DNA of 64,000 nt from assembly GCA_016800925.1 (NCBI GenBank), contig JABCPU010000362.1, forward strand, positions 1-64,000, given 5' to 3'. Below are positions 42,249 through 57,930 of this stretch, one piece after another. The translations under genes and the position numbers were made by a program. Source of the DNA: Suillus spraguei (Eukaryota > Basidiomycota > Agaricomycetes > Boletales > Suillaceae). Within the stretch, counting starts at the first letter, position 1. Every line of letters begins with the position of its first letter. The notes below the pieces were generated by a model. It made no database searches, was not told where the DNA came from, and worked only from the letters and a program-made list of their open reading frames with translations.

Positions 42249-45200
42249 ATGGTGAAACCATTTCAATCGTCTGCGTCTACTGATTCCTCTGACCTTTTTG
42301 GTCCCGGTGATCCAGAGTTCCTCGAGGCTCTCAGGAACGTGGTGCTACCCGGAGATCAAATCACAGCTCCCCAAGAGTCCCTGAATCGCAAGCGTCTCCG
42401 TGATGAAAGTGACGAGCAGCAAGTTGGGGCGACATCACACGGGACCTTGACCCATGGACTTGGTGACACTGAAGGTAATCCTGAGATTTACGGCGCATCT
42501 CGCTTTGGACATTTCGGAGAGTACATGCATCGCAAGTGCGCCAAACTGCAGATACAAAATGCAACCCTTGATGCAAGCCAAGACGTGGGTGCCAGAAAAA
42601 AAATCTTTAGTGGTCTTTCAATATATGTGCGTATCTGCATTGTTACCGCAGGAATACAGGGCCTCAACTTTGACAGATTAACGGGTGGACAAATCCTTCA
42701 GTTCAAGATCTACGTCAATTGATAGTGATGCATGGGGGTGTTTTCCAGCCCTACCTGGATAAGAAATCATTAGTGCCTGCACCTTTTCTATCACTCCAGC
42801 CATCTCAGAGGGATTCATCACTCCTTACATAGGACCCATATCATCACTTGCTCACTGACGGCTACGAAGATCAAAGATTGGAAGCACATGAAGATCGTGA
42901 GGCCTGGTTGGTTGGTGGATAGTGCCGCAGCAGGGACACTAATTCACTGGAGGAATTACATTTTCAAACCTGGGGCCAGGGTCGAGCAATCTCAAGGAGC
43001 GCACACGCCTCAAAGTTATTTGTCTACGGATTTACGTACAGCAGGACGCTCTGGTATGCGTAAGCATGAACAGCTATCAAGTGAGGTCCCTGCAACGCCT
43101 GATTCAGGCACTGCCACCCCTGAGGCTGGTGACCCCACGTCTTCGGCACATTATTCACCTCGACCGCTCTATGTGACGGATCCTGGCACGTACAAAGATG
43201 CTGCACGCGTCCCTGGATACGCCGCTCATACATCGAACCCGCTAGCAGAGCACGTGATGGCTAATCCTGAATGGAGAGCCGCACATACCTCTGTGGCACC
43301 AGATTTCGTAGAGGGTTTTTACAAACACTCACGACTGCACTACCTGTCCACATGGAAAGCTGAGCTGAAAAACTTGGTTCAACAAGCCCAAGAAGAAGTT
43401 GAAAATTGGTCGATACATGAGTCTATAGGCGACACTCAGGACATGGCTAAGAGTGGTGGTACCAACATGAGTGGGGCGCACCTCGCCGCGAGGTCTCCAT
43501 CAAAAAGGAAAGGAAAGGAAAAAGCCCCGAGCTTGAAGCGTGTTATGATGCACTGCGACTTTGATTGCTTTTTCGTTTCCGTCGGCCTTCTGAGTCACCC
43601 TGAGTTGCGAGGCAAACCGGTTGTCGTTTGTCACTCGCAAGGGAGCACAGGGGGTGCATCGAGTACAAGCGAAATAGCCAGTTCAAGCTACGAAGCCAGG
43701 TCATTTGGGATCAAGAATGGAATGAGGTATGCCACACGTATTTCTTTCATGTATTGAGCTACGAGTGATAGCTCTCTTCAACCTTCAGCAGGGACGTAGG
43801 TTGTGCCCTGATCTTATGACTATACCGTACGAGTTCGAGAAGTATGTATTTGTCTTTCCATTCATTATACTCTATCCAATAAAAGATCAGATACAAACAG
43901 CTGTCGTTGCGTTTCTACACCATTTTGATGCGTCATGCGGATGATATCCAGGCTGTCTCCGTTGACGAAGCTTTGATTGAGGTCACCACGAGTGTTTCCC
44001 GGTGCGCTATTCGACCGTCTTCCTTAGCATTCGTGGATGATCCGGCAAGGTCCCTTGCAGAACAAATACGGTCAGAGGAACAGGTTGCGAAGGTTCTTCA
44101 CATTGATGTGTCCGACATCACTTACTGACACAAGCTATAGTCAGCATTGGCATCGCGGAGAACATACAACTTGCTCGCATCGCGACACGCAAGGCCAAGC
44201 CTGCGGGATCATTTCACTTAAAATCAGAAGATATGGAACAGGTTCTCGCGCCGTTAGATATCGACGATCTCCACGGTTTCGGACATTCCACACGCCAGAA
44301 AGCGAACGAGAAACTCGGAGTCACAAATCTCGGCGAACTCGCTAAGAAAAGTAAAACCGCACTGTGCGATGCGCTTGGCAAGACTACTGGCGAAACTTTG
44401 TACAATGCGATCCGTGGCATTGATGAACGAAAACTCGAGTCTGACAAACCGAGGAAGTCTGTCTCGTGTGATATCAACATGAGTTGCTGATAAGTAGTTT
44501 TGGTTGTGTACTTGCTGATCTCTGACTTTACCTAGTATGGAATACGTTTTGAGAACGACGACCAAGCTAAGGCATTCATCCACCAGATGCTGAAGAAGTT
44601 TCCCGGAGATTGAATGCTATCAACATGTGTGGACGTTCTTTGACTTTGAAGATTATGAAACGCGATCCAAGTGCACCTGTTGAGCCACCTAAGGTATTCA
44701 GGAAGATGGGCTGTATTTAAATTGGGTGCTGATGAATGTTCACCGTTTAGTTCATGGGGCACGGCATCTGTGAGACATTCAGCAAGCAAACTCTGCTAAG
44801 TAGCACAAACGGTAGAGCTACAAGCGACCCAAAGGATATCGGTGAACACGCATGGTCATTACTGGGTTCTTGGGGATTCGATCCGAAAGAGGCATTCAGA
44901 TACAGAAGCTAGATACGCCGTCGCCACCTGACGCCACCGACCCTGGGCAAGTGAAGTTGCCCTTCCAAGCCAGAAGCTCCAAGACGAATGTACAAGATAA
45001 CACTGAACAAGGCGCCATTCCAATGCCTATGATCATCACTGAACACCCTTCGCCAGAAGATCCACTCCAGAATCAGGCCGGTCCATCACGTCCATTACCT
45101 ACATTGGACCTCCCTTCTTTCTCTCAGGTCGACAAGGACGTCTTCGATGCGCTGCCAGATGATGTCAGGAAGGAACTAGAAGTCGAATATCAGCGTAGAT

Positions 45201-45830
45201 CACGCTCACCAATGCCTCCGGAACAACCCTCTCATAACGTCCGACCGAAAATCATGGTCAAAGGCGTCAACGTCAAAAGAATCACTCAACAACTCGCACC
45301 GAAGAATAGGACGAGCGTATCCCCCCGTAAAAACACGCTCTTTGCAAAACGTGAAGTCCCATCATACATGCGTGTATCTGACGCAGAGCTTCGCAAACTT
45401 GATATCGACCCAGATGTGTTTGCTGCATTACCTGTGGATTTGCAGCGCGAGCAGGTGATCATGGCTCGACATGCGAGAAGTGGAAATCTCCTTCAAGAAC
45501 GTAAGATCATCAAGGCTTCTAGTCGCGCGCATCTGCGCCTTATCGCAAGAAACCCCCTGCTTAGGCTAAGCACCCGGAGCCTCCTTTTTTTGAAGCAGCA
45601 GGGCAAACAGCCAGGGGAGAAATTGTACTTCACGGAAACTGGAGATGTTCAGACCATCATCGAGTCATGGGTCAAGGGATTCACAAAATATCCTCCGAAG
45701 CAAAAAGACGTCGACTACTTCAGCAAATTTTTAGTGCGGAACGTGGAATTGGCTGATACAGGCATGGAGAAAACCATTGCTGTAATGAAGTGGTGGCTTA
45801 TCCTTATATCTATCTTTTCTATGTTCTCTG
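42249..45830 (+). pseudogene. REV1: REV1 translesion DNA polymerase, decayed
   Basis: REV1 inserts dCMP opposite lesions and scaffolds other translesion polymerases. Seen in order: an N-terminal region, a BRCT domain (VMHGGVFQPYLDKKSLVTHI, KIVRPGWLVDSAAAGTLIHW), the Y-family catalytic start (RVMMHCDFDCFFVSVGL), IQAVSVDEALIEVT, HGFGHSTRQKANEKLGVTNL, the little-finger region, two ubiquitin-binding motifs (VFDALPDDVRKELEVEYQRR; VFAALPVDLQREQ), and the C-terminal domain (IESWVKGFTKYPPKQKDVDY), cut after VMKWWL. Lesions: the donor after SVSCDIN is ATGAGT where GTGAGT is expected, frameshifts occur near 44589 and 44885, and the 43740-44130 part is fragmentary. Intron positions remain, so it is a genomic copy. 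Confidence 0.85.
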
Positions 45831-45907
45831 GTCGTGCTTTTTGTAGATCATATCGATTGACCACCAACTTTTGCACTCTGATACCAAAATCTATTGGGAC
45901 GCGTACA

Positions 45908-46695
45908 ATGACAACTGAAGTCTCAGATTCGCTCACTGCTGAAATTGCACAGGCAACAGGTGCACTGAACGATCTCCGACTACAAAATACCGATCCGGCC
46001 AGTATAGACGCTGTCAAGAGAGACTTGGTGAATTGAAGAAATCAATGGCTGCGATGAATAGCGCAGGCGGGAGCAAGGATGCTGGGAAGAAGAAGGAACG
46101 ACTACTCCTCAAAACTGCAAAGGTGTGTTCGAATGCGCACTGCAATCATACACTTCTGAAGGGTACTCAAGTAGGCTGCATAGGGCACACGCGATTACGG
46201 CGCAGCGGAGATGTTTTGCCGGTAGCATGTTGAGCGCATCGTTAAGGATGTATTTACGTCCTATGGTGGGAGCGCCCTCGACACACCTGTATTTGAACGC
46301 AAGGACGTGCTTGCCGGAAAGTACGGCGAGGACCAGAAACTCATTTTTGACTTGATGGACCAGGGGGGCGAGCAACTTGCTCTTCGGTACGATCACATCG
46401 TTCCCTTGGCACGGTATCTAGCTATGGCTGGTGCTACTGTCCAAGCGAAGATTTGGCAAGTCGGCAAGGTCTATAGGAGAGACAACCCTGTGATGTCAAA
46501 AGGCTGAATGCGCGAGTTCTCACGAGCAGTACGCGTTTTCTCACTTTCCCTGGGGTATGGGTATTTCGTATAATTTGTCACAGGATTTGGATATTACAGG
46601 TGCATGGGACCCAATGATCCCAGATGCTGAGATTATCAGTCTACTATGCACTATCTTGACGAAATTGGATGTTGGAGAATTTACAATCAAGGTAA
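45908..46695 (+). pseudogene. HARS: Histidyl-tRNA synthetase 5' half, decayed
   Basis: After MTTEVSDSLTAEIAQATGAL (WHEP-like N-terminal helix) the frame slips at RDL/GELKKSM (~46030). Class II synthetase motifs then follow: [20 protein letters not shown] (motif 1), [39 protein letters not shown] (motif 2), [37 protein letters not shown] interrupts MFCR-stop-HVERIV (~46232) and TGA interrupts MSKG-stop-MREF (~46505). The copy ends at the TIKV position, before the insertion domain and anticodon-binding domain, and runs straight into SEC23 sequence. It starts ~80 bp after the end of the REV1 relic. Confidence 0.88.
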
Positions 46696-50231
<3,536 letters not shown>

Positions 50232-50239
50232 GGTACTAC

Positions 50240-51280
50240 AGCCGGTGCTTCCCGGTCCATCGTCAAACCCAACTGGTGGCGGCCTTTTTAAAAGTCTTCG
50301 TAGCGTTGGACACTTTATCATACATACATATCTCTATCAAGGGGCATTGTTGTTCCATAGATTTGTCTGTTATTGATGTGCATGAGATGTGCGAGTCGAT
50401 TTCTGTTGCCAATGATGGTGAGGGATTGAGAAGCCTCGGCACACGAAAATCTTTGGATATAGATATATATTGGAGCAATGATGGGGACTTGGGATACAGT
50501 TTGTGAGGCAGAAAATATGTGATTATTGATGCATGGACGATAGTGAATTGCAGGAATGTAAGTAGATGCGGTCGTGAGTACGTGAACGCAAACATTGCAG
50601 TGAGACCAATACCATATCATCGAGCAGGAATGAAGAGAAAAACAAGCGGAAAGCCGTAGCGTTGAAAAAAAGGAAGGAAACAACGTCAAGGAAATTCATT
50701 AAGGCATGGAGAAGTGCGCATTACGATCAAGCTTGAGAGAAGAAACCAAAAATAAATGGATAAAGGATATGCGTAGAGGACCCCACACACATGCAGAAGT
50801 ACGAGATCATGGGCCTGAGGCACTGGCGCACTCACATCCTGCCCTTGCCTTTGGGTTCATAAGGGTAGCTGGAATCACTCTGCTGCGACGACGACGAGCC
50901 CTGAGACGACTGGTACTGTCCTTGGTGGTAGCCTTGAACGCGTCTAGCACTAGGCAAGCCACTCTCATGAATGTACTCGACCCCTGGTCTGGGAGTAGGC
51001 TGTACGATAGGTGCGTTGCGATCTTGGGGTCCAAGCGCCGTCACTGCCTGAGGAAATCTGGAAGGTGAGGGCATCAGTATAGTACACAATTATAAGGATT
51101 TCTGTAAATGGGTTAGGTATAAAATGTGGTTTGGTTACCCCTAAGGCCCGTAAAAACAACTTCATATTCAAGTAGGTCATCAAAACCTTCATATATAATC
51201 TACCTTAAGCCCTACAAAACAGTAATAAATAGTCTAAATACAATATTATAACCAACACATATAGAGCACTGAGCAACCAG
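50240..51280. other. Intergenic; possible Gln/Ser-rich minus-strand C-terminus
   Basis: A minus-strand frame ending at 50832 reads HQGQYQSSQGSSSSQQSDSS then YPYEPKGKGRM and a stop, which looks like a low-complexity protein tail. No upstream exon with a domain was found on this strand. Confidence 0.3.
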
Positions 51281-51288
51281 AAAATACT

Positions 51289-51840
51289 CATAGCATGAGT
51301 ATATCAAGCCAAGTTAATAAACCGACCATGTATTACAGAGTTTATTTATGTGAAGTATATACATGTATATACTTCATACATAAATAAAGTCTTTATTACT
51401 TGGTTGGTTTATTAACTTAGCTTGATATACTCATGCTATGAATCAATATGTGGATATACGCCGCATATAAAACAGTAGTGAACGCGGTACACATTATGGT
51501 ACGCCCATAATTATAATGTAGCAAGTATACTATATAATGTGTACCGCGTTCACTACTGTTTTATATGCGGCGTATATCCACATATTGATTCATAGCATGA
51601 GTATATCAAGCTAAGTTAATAAACCGACCATGTATTACAGAGTTTATTTATGTGAAGTATATACATGTATATACTTCATACATAAATAAAGTCTTTATTA
51701 CTTGGTTGGTTTATCAACTTAGCTTGATATACTCATGCTATGAATCAATATGTGGATATACGCCGCATATAAAACAGTAGTGAACGCGGTACACATTATG
51801 GTACGCCCATAATTATAATGTAGCAAGTATACTATATATA
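51289..51840. repeat. Two alternating ~150 bp palindromes, in direct repeat
   Basis: Palindrome A (51289-51441, arms from CATAGCATGAGTATATCAAG) and palindrome B (51442-51590, arms from GAATCAATATGTGGATATAC) are each close to perfect inverted repeats. A then recurs at 51591-51743 and B begins again but breaks off near 51838. The direct-repeat period is 302 bp. No reading frame is encoded. Confidence 0.88.
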
Positions 51841-52136
51841 ATTGTATGTATAACCCGCCCTCACAACGGTAGTGAGTGCGGCGATAGGTACATATTATGG
51901 TATATAAACAAATCAAATGTGATTAAAATGTAATAAAAATAGTCACGTGATCAGGTCAGGTGACCTTCGCGGATACTCAATGTATTTGCAAACCAAGGGC
52001 AGCCGTCAGGCCGGGTGAGGGAGGAAGGGTGTAGGGCGGAGGGCATATTTCAATCTGAGTTGTAGGACATCAGATAGTGAGACGAACCTTGTTTCGTTGA
52101 TACAATCATCATCATCAATCGCTATATACATTACCA

Positions 52137-55100
52137 ATGCCTCCCAAGGGTAGAAGATCTGGTGGAAAGAAGACCGGAACGTCAGTGGTGAGTCGAATTC
52201 TAAGGAAGATGAGAAGACATACTGAAATGAAATGTTAAACGCTTATCAGGTGGGATCGGTAGCCAACCTTCAATTGGATACAAGACCTGTGAGAGCAGAA
52301 GCGCCTGAGAATGACTTGGGGAAAGAGACACAAAGATTGGATACCTCGGTTGCTAAATGTAAGGCTGGCGTTGCATGGCTGAATATCTTGACGTTTGCCC
52401 ACCGATTTAAATTCGGCATTTACAACGATCGTCCTGAGAACGAAACAGAGACGAACAAATTAATATCAGCATTCAAAACAAAAGGAATCGTGCCGATGAA
52501 AGACGTTACCGCGATCCCCATCATCATCTCCAAGAAGCGCATCGGAAACTGCGATGCTCTTGCGAGCGACTTCTTGGATCCTGACGTAGTACCAGAACTG
52601 AAGATTAGCGACCAAGACGTCATCGTTGTCGCATCGGGACAACATCGATTGTCAGCTCTACGAAAGTACCATCGCAGTCTGCAAGACGAAAAGACATCGT
52701 TAACAAAGAAGATTGAGAGGATAAAGGGATTGAAGCACACTACCGAGGATCATAAGGTAGAGTACGACAACTGTCGGCAACAACTGTCGACAGTCCTTGG
52801 AACGCTCGTGGACCTGGGCAAATGGGGCATCGTCGTGTACGATAGCGGTGAGTGTCCTATTCCGCGCATAGAACAGTTGTGAACGCGGCCTAGAGTCGTA
52901 TACGACTCTAGGTATAACAGAAGTAAGATACTGACATACCGTGTAACAGACAAACTGCTGGCCAAAGGAGACAGGTTAGCAAACCACCTAAGCAGTAACA
53001 GTACCCTACACGAGTACAAGCAAACGGAAGAGGAAGTCCTGGTCACTGTCTTGAAGGATATATGGGCAGCTTACCTGAAGGCTGCCCCCAATGAACGGGA
53101 TGAATTAGCACATTCAATGCTTATAGACGTGCGGACGGAGAAAGACAAGAACGCACGTCTACAAAAGGTCTTGCATGAGACGGGGCTTTGCTATACACTT
53201 TTTAGGCATCTCCTGCAATTGGGATCTCACTATCGCAGGCGACGCGAATTCTCTGTGACATGGCTCTCGAAATCCATTGACATTTGCATGGGCGTAAGTA
53301 CACGTCATTGAGCGGCGAGTATTGAAGACACTGACCATATCTGAAGGTATACGTTGTCTTGATGGAAAGTCGCTGCCTGACACTACGCATACTCGCATGT
53401 CAAGATTCATTTCCTTCATACGGTGAAATCACTCATTTGCTCAACGAGGCAGAGAGGGGAGTTGTCCCTGCACGCGAGAAACTCGCAAGCTTGCGGGAGT
53501 TATTGACAGACATTCCAAGTATCGAGAAGGCGGATATCTCGATCTGGGCAGATGTGATGCCTAAAATCGATAAGCACGCGGAATCTGCATTTCACGGGGT
53601 CGAGAATACTTTGCTGACGATGTCCCCCACATACGTTGAAGCACTCAGCAAGTATCGCTCTAACGTTATATTTACCTTGCGAAGCGTATGGTCACTGGCC
53701 GACAAAAAGCCCAATGAGATTGAGGAAAATTCCATCCTCAAGCATCTAGACAGCATCACCGCTCGCCTTGAGCTCCATCTCACTCCAGAAGAGGATTCTA
53801 ACCACGTACCCGAGCCCTTGTTGACGGGGTGGATGCTGGACTACATTTGGAGCAGTCTAACGAAGATTCAATTAGCGATTGCGGAGGTAAGCTCACACAT
53901 ACATTCACAGATATATATCTCAATACTTACTCGCACAACAGATCAGTAGATGGTTTGAGCCCCTGCTTGACTACTGGCGCATTTTGCATGGCAAAATGCA
54001 CACTATGGATGACTGGTCCGCTGTCATGATACGCAACGTGCATGCAGAACCAAGGCTTCAGTCACGCGTAGTGGCCGTTCAGGTGAGCAGGAATAGATTA
54101 GACTTGATTGACGTACTGAACGGACTGATTATACAGATCGTCGACTACATATGGAGGTACCGGAACGACATGGTCCTGCGACTCAACAATGCGATGTTGA
54201 GAATCGCACAGACCATGGACCCTCGCCCGCACGACAAAAAATCTTTTGAAGCAGCCGTCGGCCACATGCACAGCACTGAGACGGTGTTGTGCAACCAGCT
54301 GATAGGTCTAGTTCAGGCGAGGAGGCAAAAGGGAGTCGTTGAACCAAAGGACTTATCTGGTGAGTCCATGGCCATCGTTGGCACGTTAGCGTTGCATGTC
54401 ACCTCGTGGGACTGGACGAGCTCGAAGATGAAGAACTATGTACGAGACTCCACGCCTTGCGTTCAAGCAATCATAATGGAACGTGTGTATGCCGAGCAAT
54501 ACCGGCCCCAGCTGTTGGCGGACCCTACGATTGGCGCGTTACGACGGGTTTTCGAGCTGGAACTCACCGAAGCTGTCCGGCCTAAGCAGACACTCACCAG
54601 TAACAGGAAGCTTGTCACAGTCAAAGAATGGAAATGGCATGACGGACTTACTCTCGACAAAGCTTTGGACGACCCAACTGATGTCATCTGTGACATGCAT
54701 GACGAGTTCATTCAGGCGCAGCGTCGCTCTGAGGAGCGTCTTGCCTCGGAGACTGCAGACCTTGCAGCTCTGCAGAAGCTTGTCAATATGATTAGCAACA
54801 TGCCAGGAGCGAAGGCATCACGTGTCCCCAACTCTGATATGTCGGCAGATCTTGCTAGACCCCTCACTGATCTCATGCAAGTAAGTGGCCGCTTTCACAA
54901 CTGTAGTGAGCGCGTCTCCCATTCATTTTATCCCAATTACCATTCATTATCATATCTACACCTGACTTGTCATATTTATTAGGGATTCTACATCAACATG
55001 TCTCGTCAACGGAACCGCTTGTTAGCAGATAACCCGGAGCTTGCTTTCAACGTGTCGAAGGACACAACTGTTCTCCCCGTCATTCTTCCACCATCTCTTC

Positions 55101-56615
55101 ATGATTCGCATACGACGGTGAGTTTTCTATCTGCACATATATATATTGAAACGTAGGTCTTCTTGCGATATAATTAATTAATTACTCTACAGGGATATAA
55201 CGATGTCAATGATGACGATGCTGAAGAAGACCAAGACGAAGATGTCATTCGTCAGCTTATCAGCAAGAAGACTCAAGGGGGCGCCAAACCTAGCCAGCCC
55301 TTGACACCTTCTACAGAGGTCTTCAGCCCTTCGAAGGCCACAGGTCGTCAAGACGAGTGTGCTGACGATGACAATGAGCCACGAGATCAAACGACCCCGA
55401 AGGCTCAGAGGTCTGCTCCAAAGCCTCGCCCCATTCCTCGCAAGAAACGTCAGGCATCTCCTGTTCGTGCTCCTGTAGAAGGTGAAGCACGTACATCACC
55501 TTCTACTTCAGAAGATACTGTAAATACACAAGGTGAGTGTTAGAATATATTTCTTGCTTACCAGACTCCCATCGTCTTCTGTGCATATATTCTGGCTAAC
55601 CAACATTACTTCTCACAGATAATTCATCTGATGTGCTTAGCGATGATGGCAGGCAAGACAATGAAGCTCTTGTCGCCCCCAGTGTAGTGGACGACACCAC
55701 TCATGACACCGACATCATTCTTGGCGACGCTACTCTGCCAAAGGCCTCTGATACAACCGTTGTATATGCGGACCATAGCCTAGTTAGTGGTACGTGACTC
55801 ACCAACCCTATCGACATACCAACTTAGTTCCTTCCAGAAGAGAACATGGCCGCTGATAAGACAGTTCTATTAGCGTCTCAGACGTCTTCGTTGTCTTGTA
55901 ATCTCATTGCCATTCTTCTTGCTTACAGTCAATACTAACTATTGTTTCAACTACAGTACAGGACCATGATCTTTTGGGTACGATCCATAACTCATCCTCG
56001 GCACCCCCTACTGAAGATGATGATCGGCCCAAAGGTTGTGCTACGGATGATACCACTTGGTTCGAACAGGAGGATGTCGATGAACTGGCCACTTCTCAAA
56101 GCAGCCGTGCTGCTGACCCTGATGCTTCTGTTGAAGAACTTCTCGCCACTCCTGGACCCGAGTGTAAGACGCTTATAGAACTGTTGTCAGCGCGTCCTAA
56201 ACCTCTTTCTCCGTGTGTTTGCTTTTGACAGCCTCCAAACTTGTCCCCACTCAGCCTTTGACTCAGTTGGTAGAAGAGGTCTCGTCTGTTGTCCAGCCTG
56301 GTGCGTTTAGTATCATGCTTTAATATCTCATCGCCAAGTCCAAACCTAACCCTCTTAGCTGCTGCTCCTGCTCCCGCTCCACCTGCCACTGGTTCCTCTA
56401 CTACTAAACGTCCGAGGACCCACACAGGTACGTCCCATTAGACTTCACTTCAGTGATATCAAATAACCAACCATCCTATCGCAGGTGCATCCTCTGGCTC
56501 TTCCACCTCTGGCCATGGCAAGAAATCACAGAAGAAGAAGCCTAGGATACGGCATGCTGCCGTTGACGCACAAGACACTGGTGCAGATGAGGTCGTCATT
56601 ATTCCTGGCATGTGA
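52137..56615 (+). CDS. ParB/sulfiredoxin-like domain protein, 14 exons, 1199 aa
   Basis: Exons: 52137-52187, 52250-52847, 52950-53293, 53347-53886, 53942-54082, 54137-54880, 54983-55117, 55193-55532, 55619-55789, 55838-55897, 55957-56163, 56232-56300, 56359-56427, 56485-56615. They total exactly 3600 nt, with every GT-AG join in phase. The N-terminus (~60-165) has the ParB/Srx layout: FGIYNDRPEN, KLISAFKTKGIVPMKDV, IPIIISKKR, then VIVVASGQHRLSALRKYHRS with the GxHR box at 147-150. A ~650-residue helical middle and an acidic, Ser/Thr-rich tail with basic patches (KPRPIPRKKRQ; HGKKSQKKKPRIR) follow, suggesting nuclear location. Bacterial ParB boxes bind CTP or cut DNA; the role here is unknown. 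Confidence 0.75.
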
Positions 56616-57930
56616 TGAACTCATATTTGTCGTTCAATTTCGCGTCCTTTGTGCTTCTTTAGAGTTTTGTTTCTGCCGTTGCCTGTATCCTTTGTTTGTC
56701 GTCGTCTTAGTGTCGCTCAATCTTGCTAGACTCTGTATGTTCTTGTTCGTCCATGCTTCCCTTTTGTCCTATTCCAACAGTTGTTACATGTGTTTCTGAC
56801 ATGCGGTTCTCTTCCTCAAACATGTGCTACGCCTGTGGCTTTCATTATTCGACTCTGTGTGTATCGTTCCCTCTCAATAAGACCCCATGCTCAGTCAACT
56901 CTCATGCCTTTGATCTTATGCCTCAGAGCAAACTTTGCATTTTGCTGTCGCTCGTCCAATCTGCTTGTCTGCAATGCTCTGGCATATCAATGGATGTCGC
57001 TCCTACTCAGAAAATACATCTGAAACGCCGATTGGGCGAAGTGCCCTCTGACATTCTTTAAAACAGTTCATATTTGGCATAGTTCAGGTTTGCGTTCGTA
57101 AGCACCCACTTTTGGTCATGCTAGTACGATCGCAGTTTGTCACCGCCGCAGGTCCATCAATGGATCGCACTCACACTTGCACTAGTTGCATTCTCTATTC
57201 TCTATTTCATTGCGGCTCAACTGCACCGTGTCGTCTATATTATTTTAGAGATCAAGTCAAGCTTATGTTGTCTTCAGAGTGCCCACCAGCGAACTCATTA
57301 GCATTTGTAAGTGTCTGTTATGCGTGCAAGTTAAGCTTTCATTTCAGTCGTTTTGCAGATGGCCCTACATTACCGATGTGCTGCTAGTTGCCCTGTTTTT
57401 ATTTGATATCCCCTTGGGATGAACTGAACTACTCAGCGGCATGTTCGCTTCCGATTTGCCTGGTGTCTCCAGCCTTTTCTATGGACTAACCTCGTTGAGT
57501 CTATTTTCCTTCCATAGGCCCTGAATGTGATAGCCTTACCGTTCCAACAACTTCGCTTGCGCTGCCTTGCATTGTGTGTCAGGTTGCTATATGACTCTTT
57601 ATACACTATATGGCTATATATTATATATATCTCAACACATTTTCATATTGTTTTGGATGTCTCATTTGATAGAGTACATCACTGGGATTCCATTGCACCA
57701 ACTTTTAAGGAAATTGGTGGTCAGAAACATGAGTTATGATCATTTTACTGTTAACTGAGTGATTTAACTCAATCACTATATTAGGACAGTATAACTCCAT
57801 CATAGGACATCAAATATCTAACAGATGCACTGGTATATATACTATAGTGATGGGGATATATGATTTTGCACTCATTTCTAATATTGTCATATTATGTCTG
57901 CTGGTCCAGGGGAGAGGGTGAGCAATCATC
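56616..57930. other. Intergenic, no gene seen
   Basis: T-rich on the + strand (TTTGTCGTTC, CTTGTTCGTCC), with several short frames lacking any domain; probably includes the 3' untranslated region of the ParB-like gene. Confidence 0.5.
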
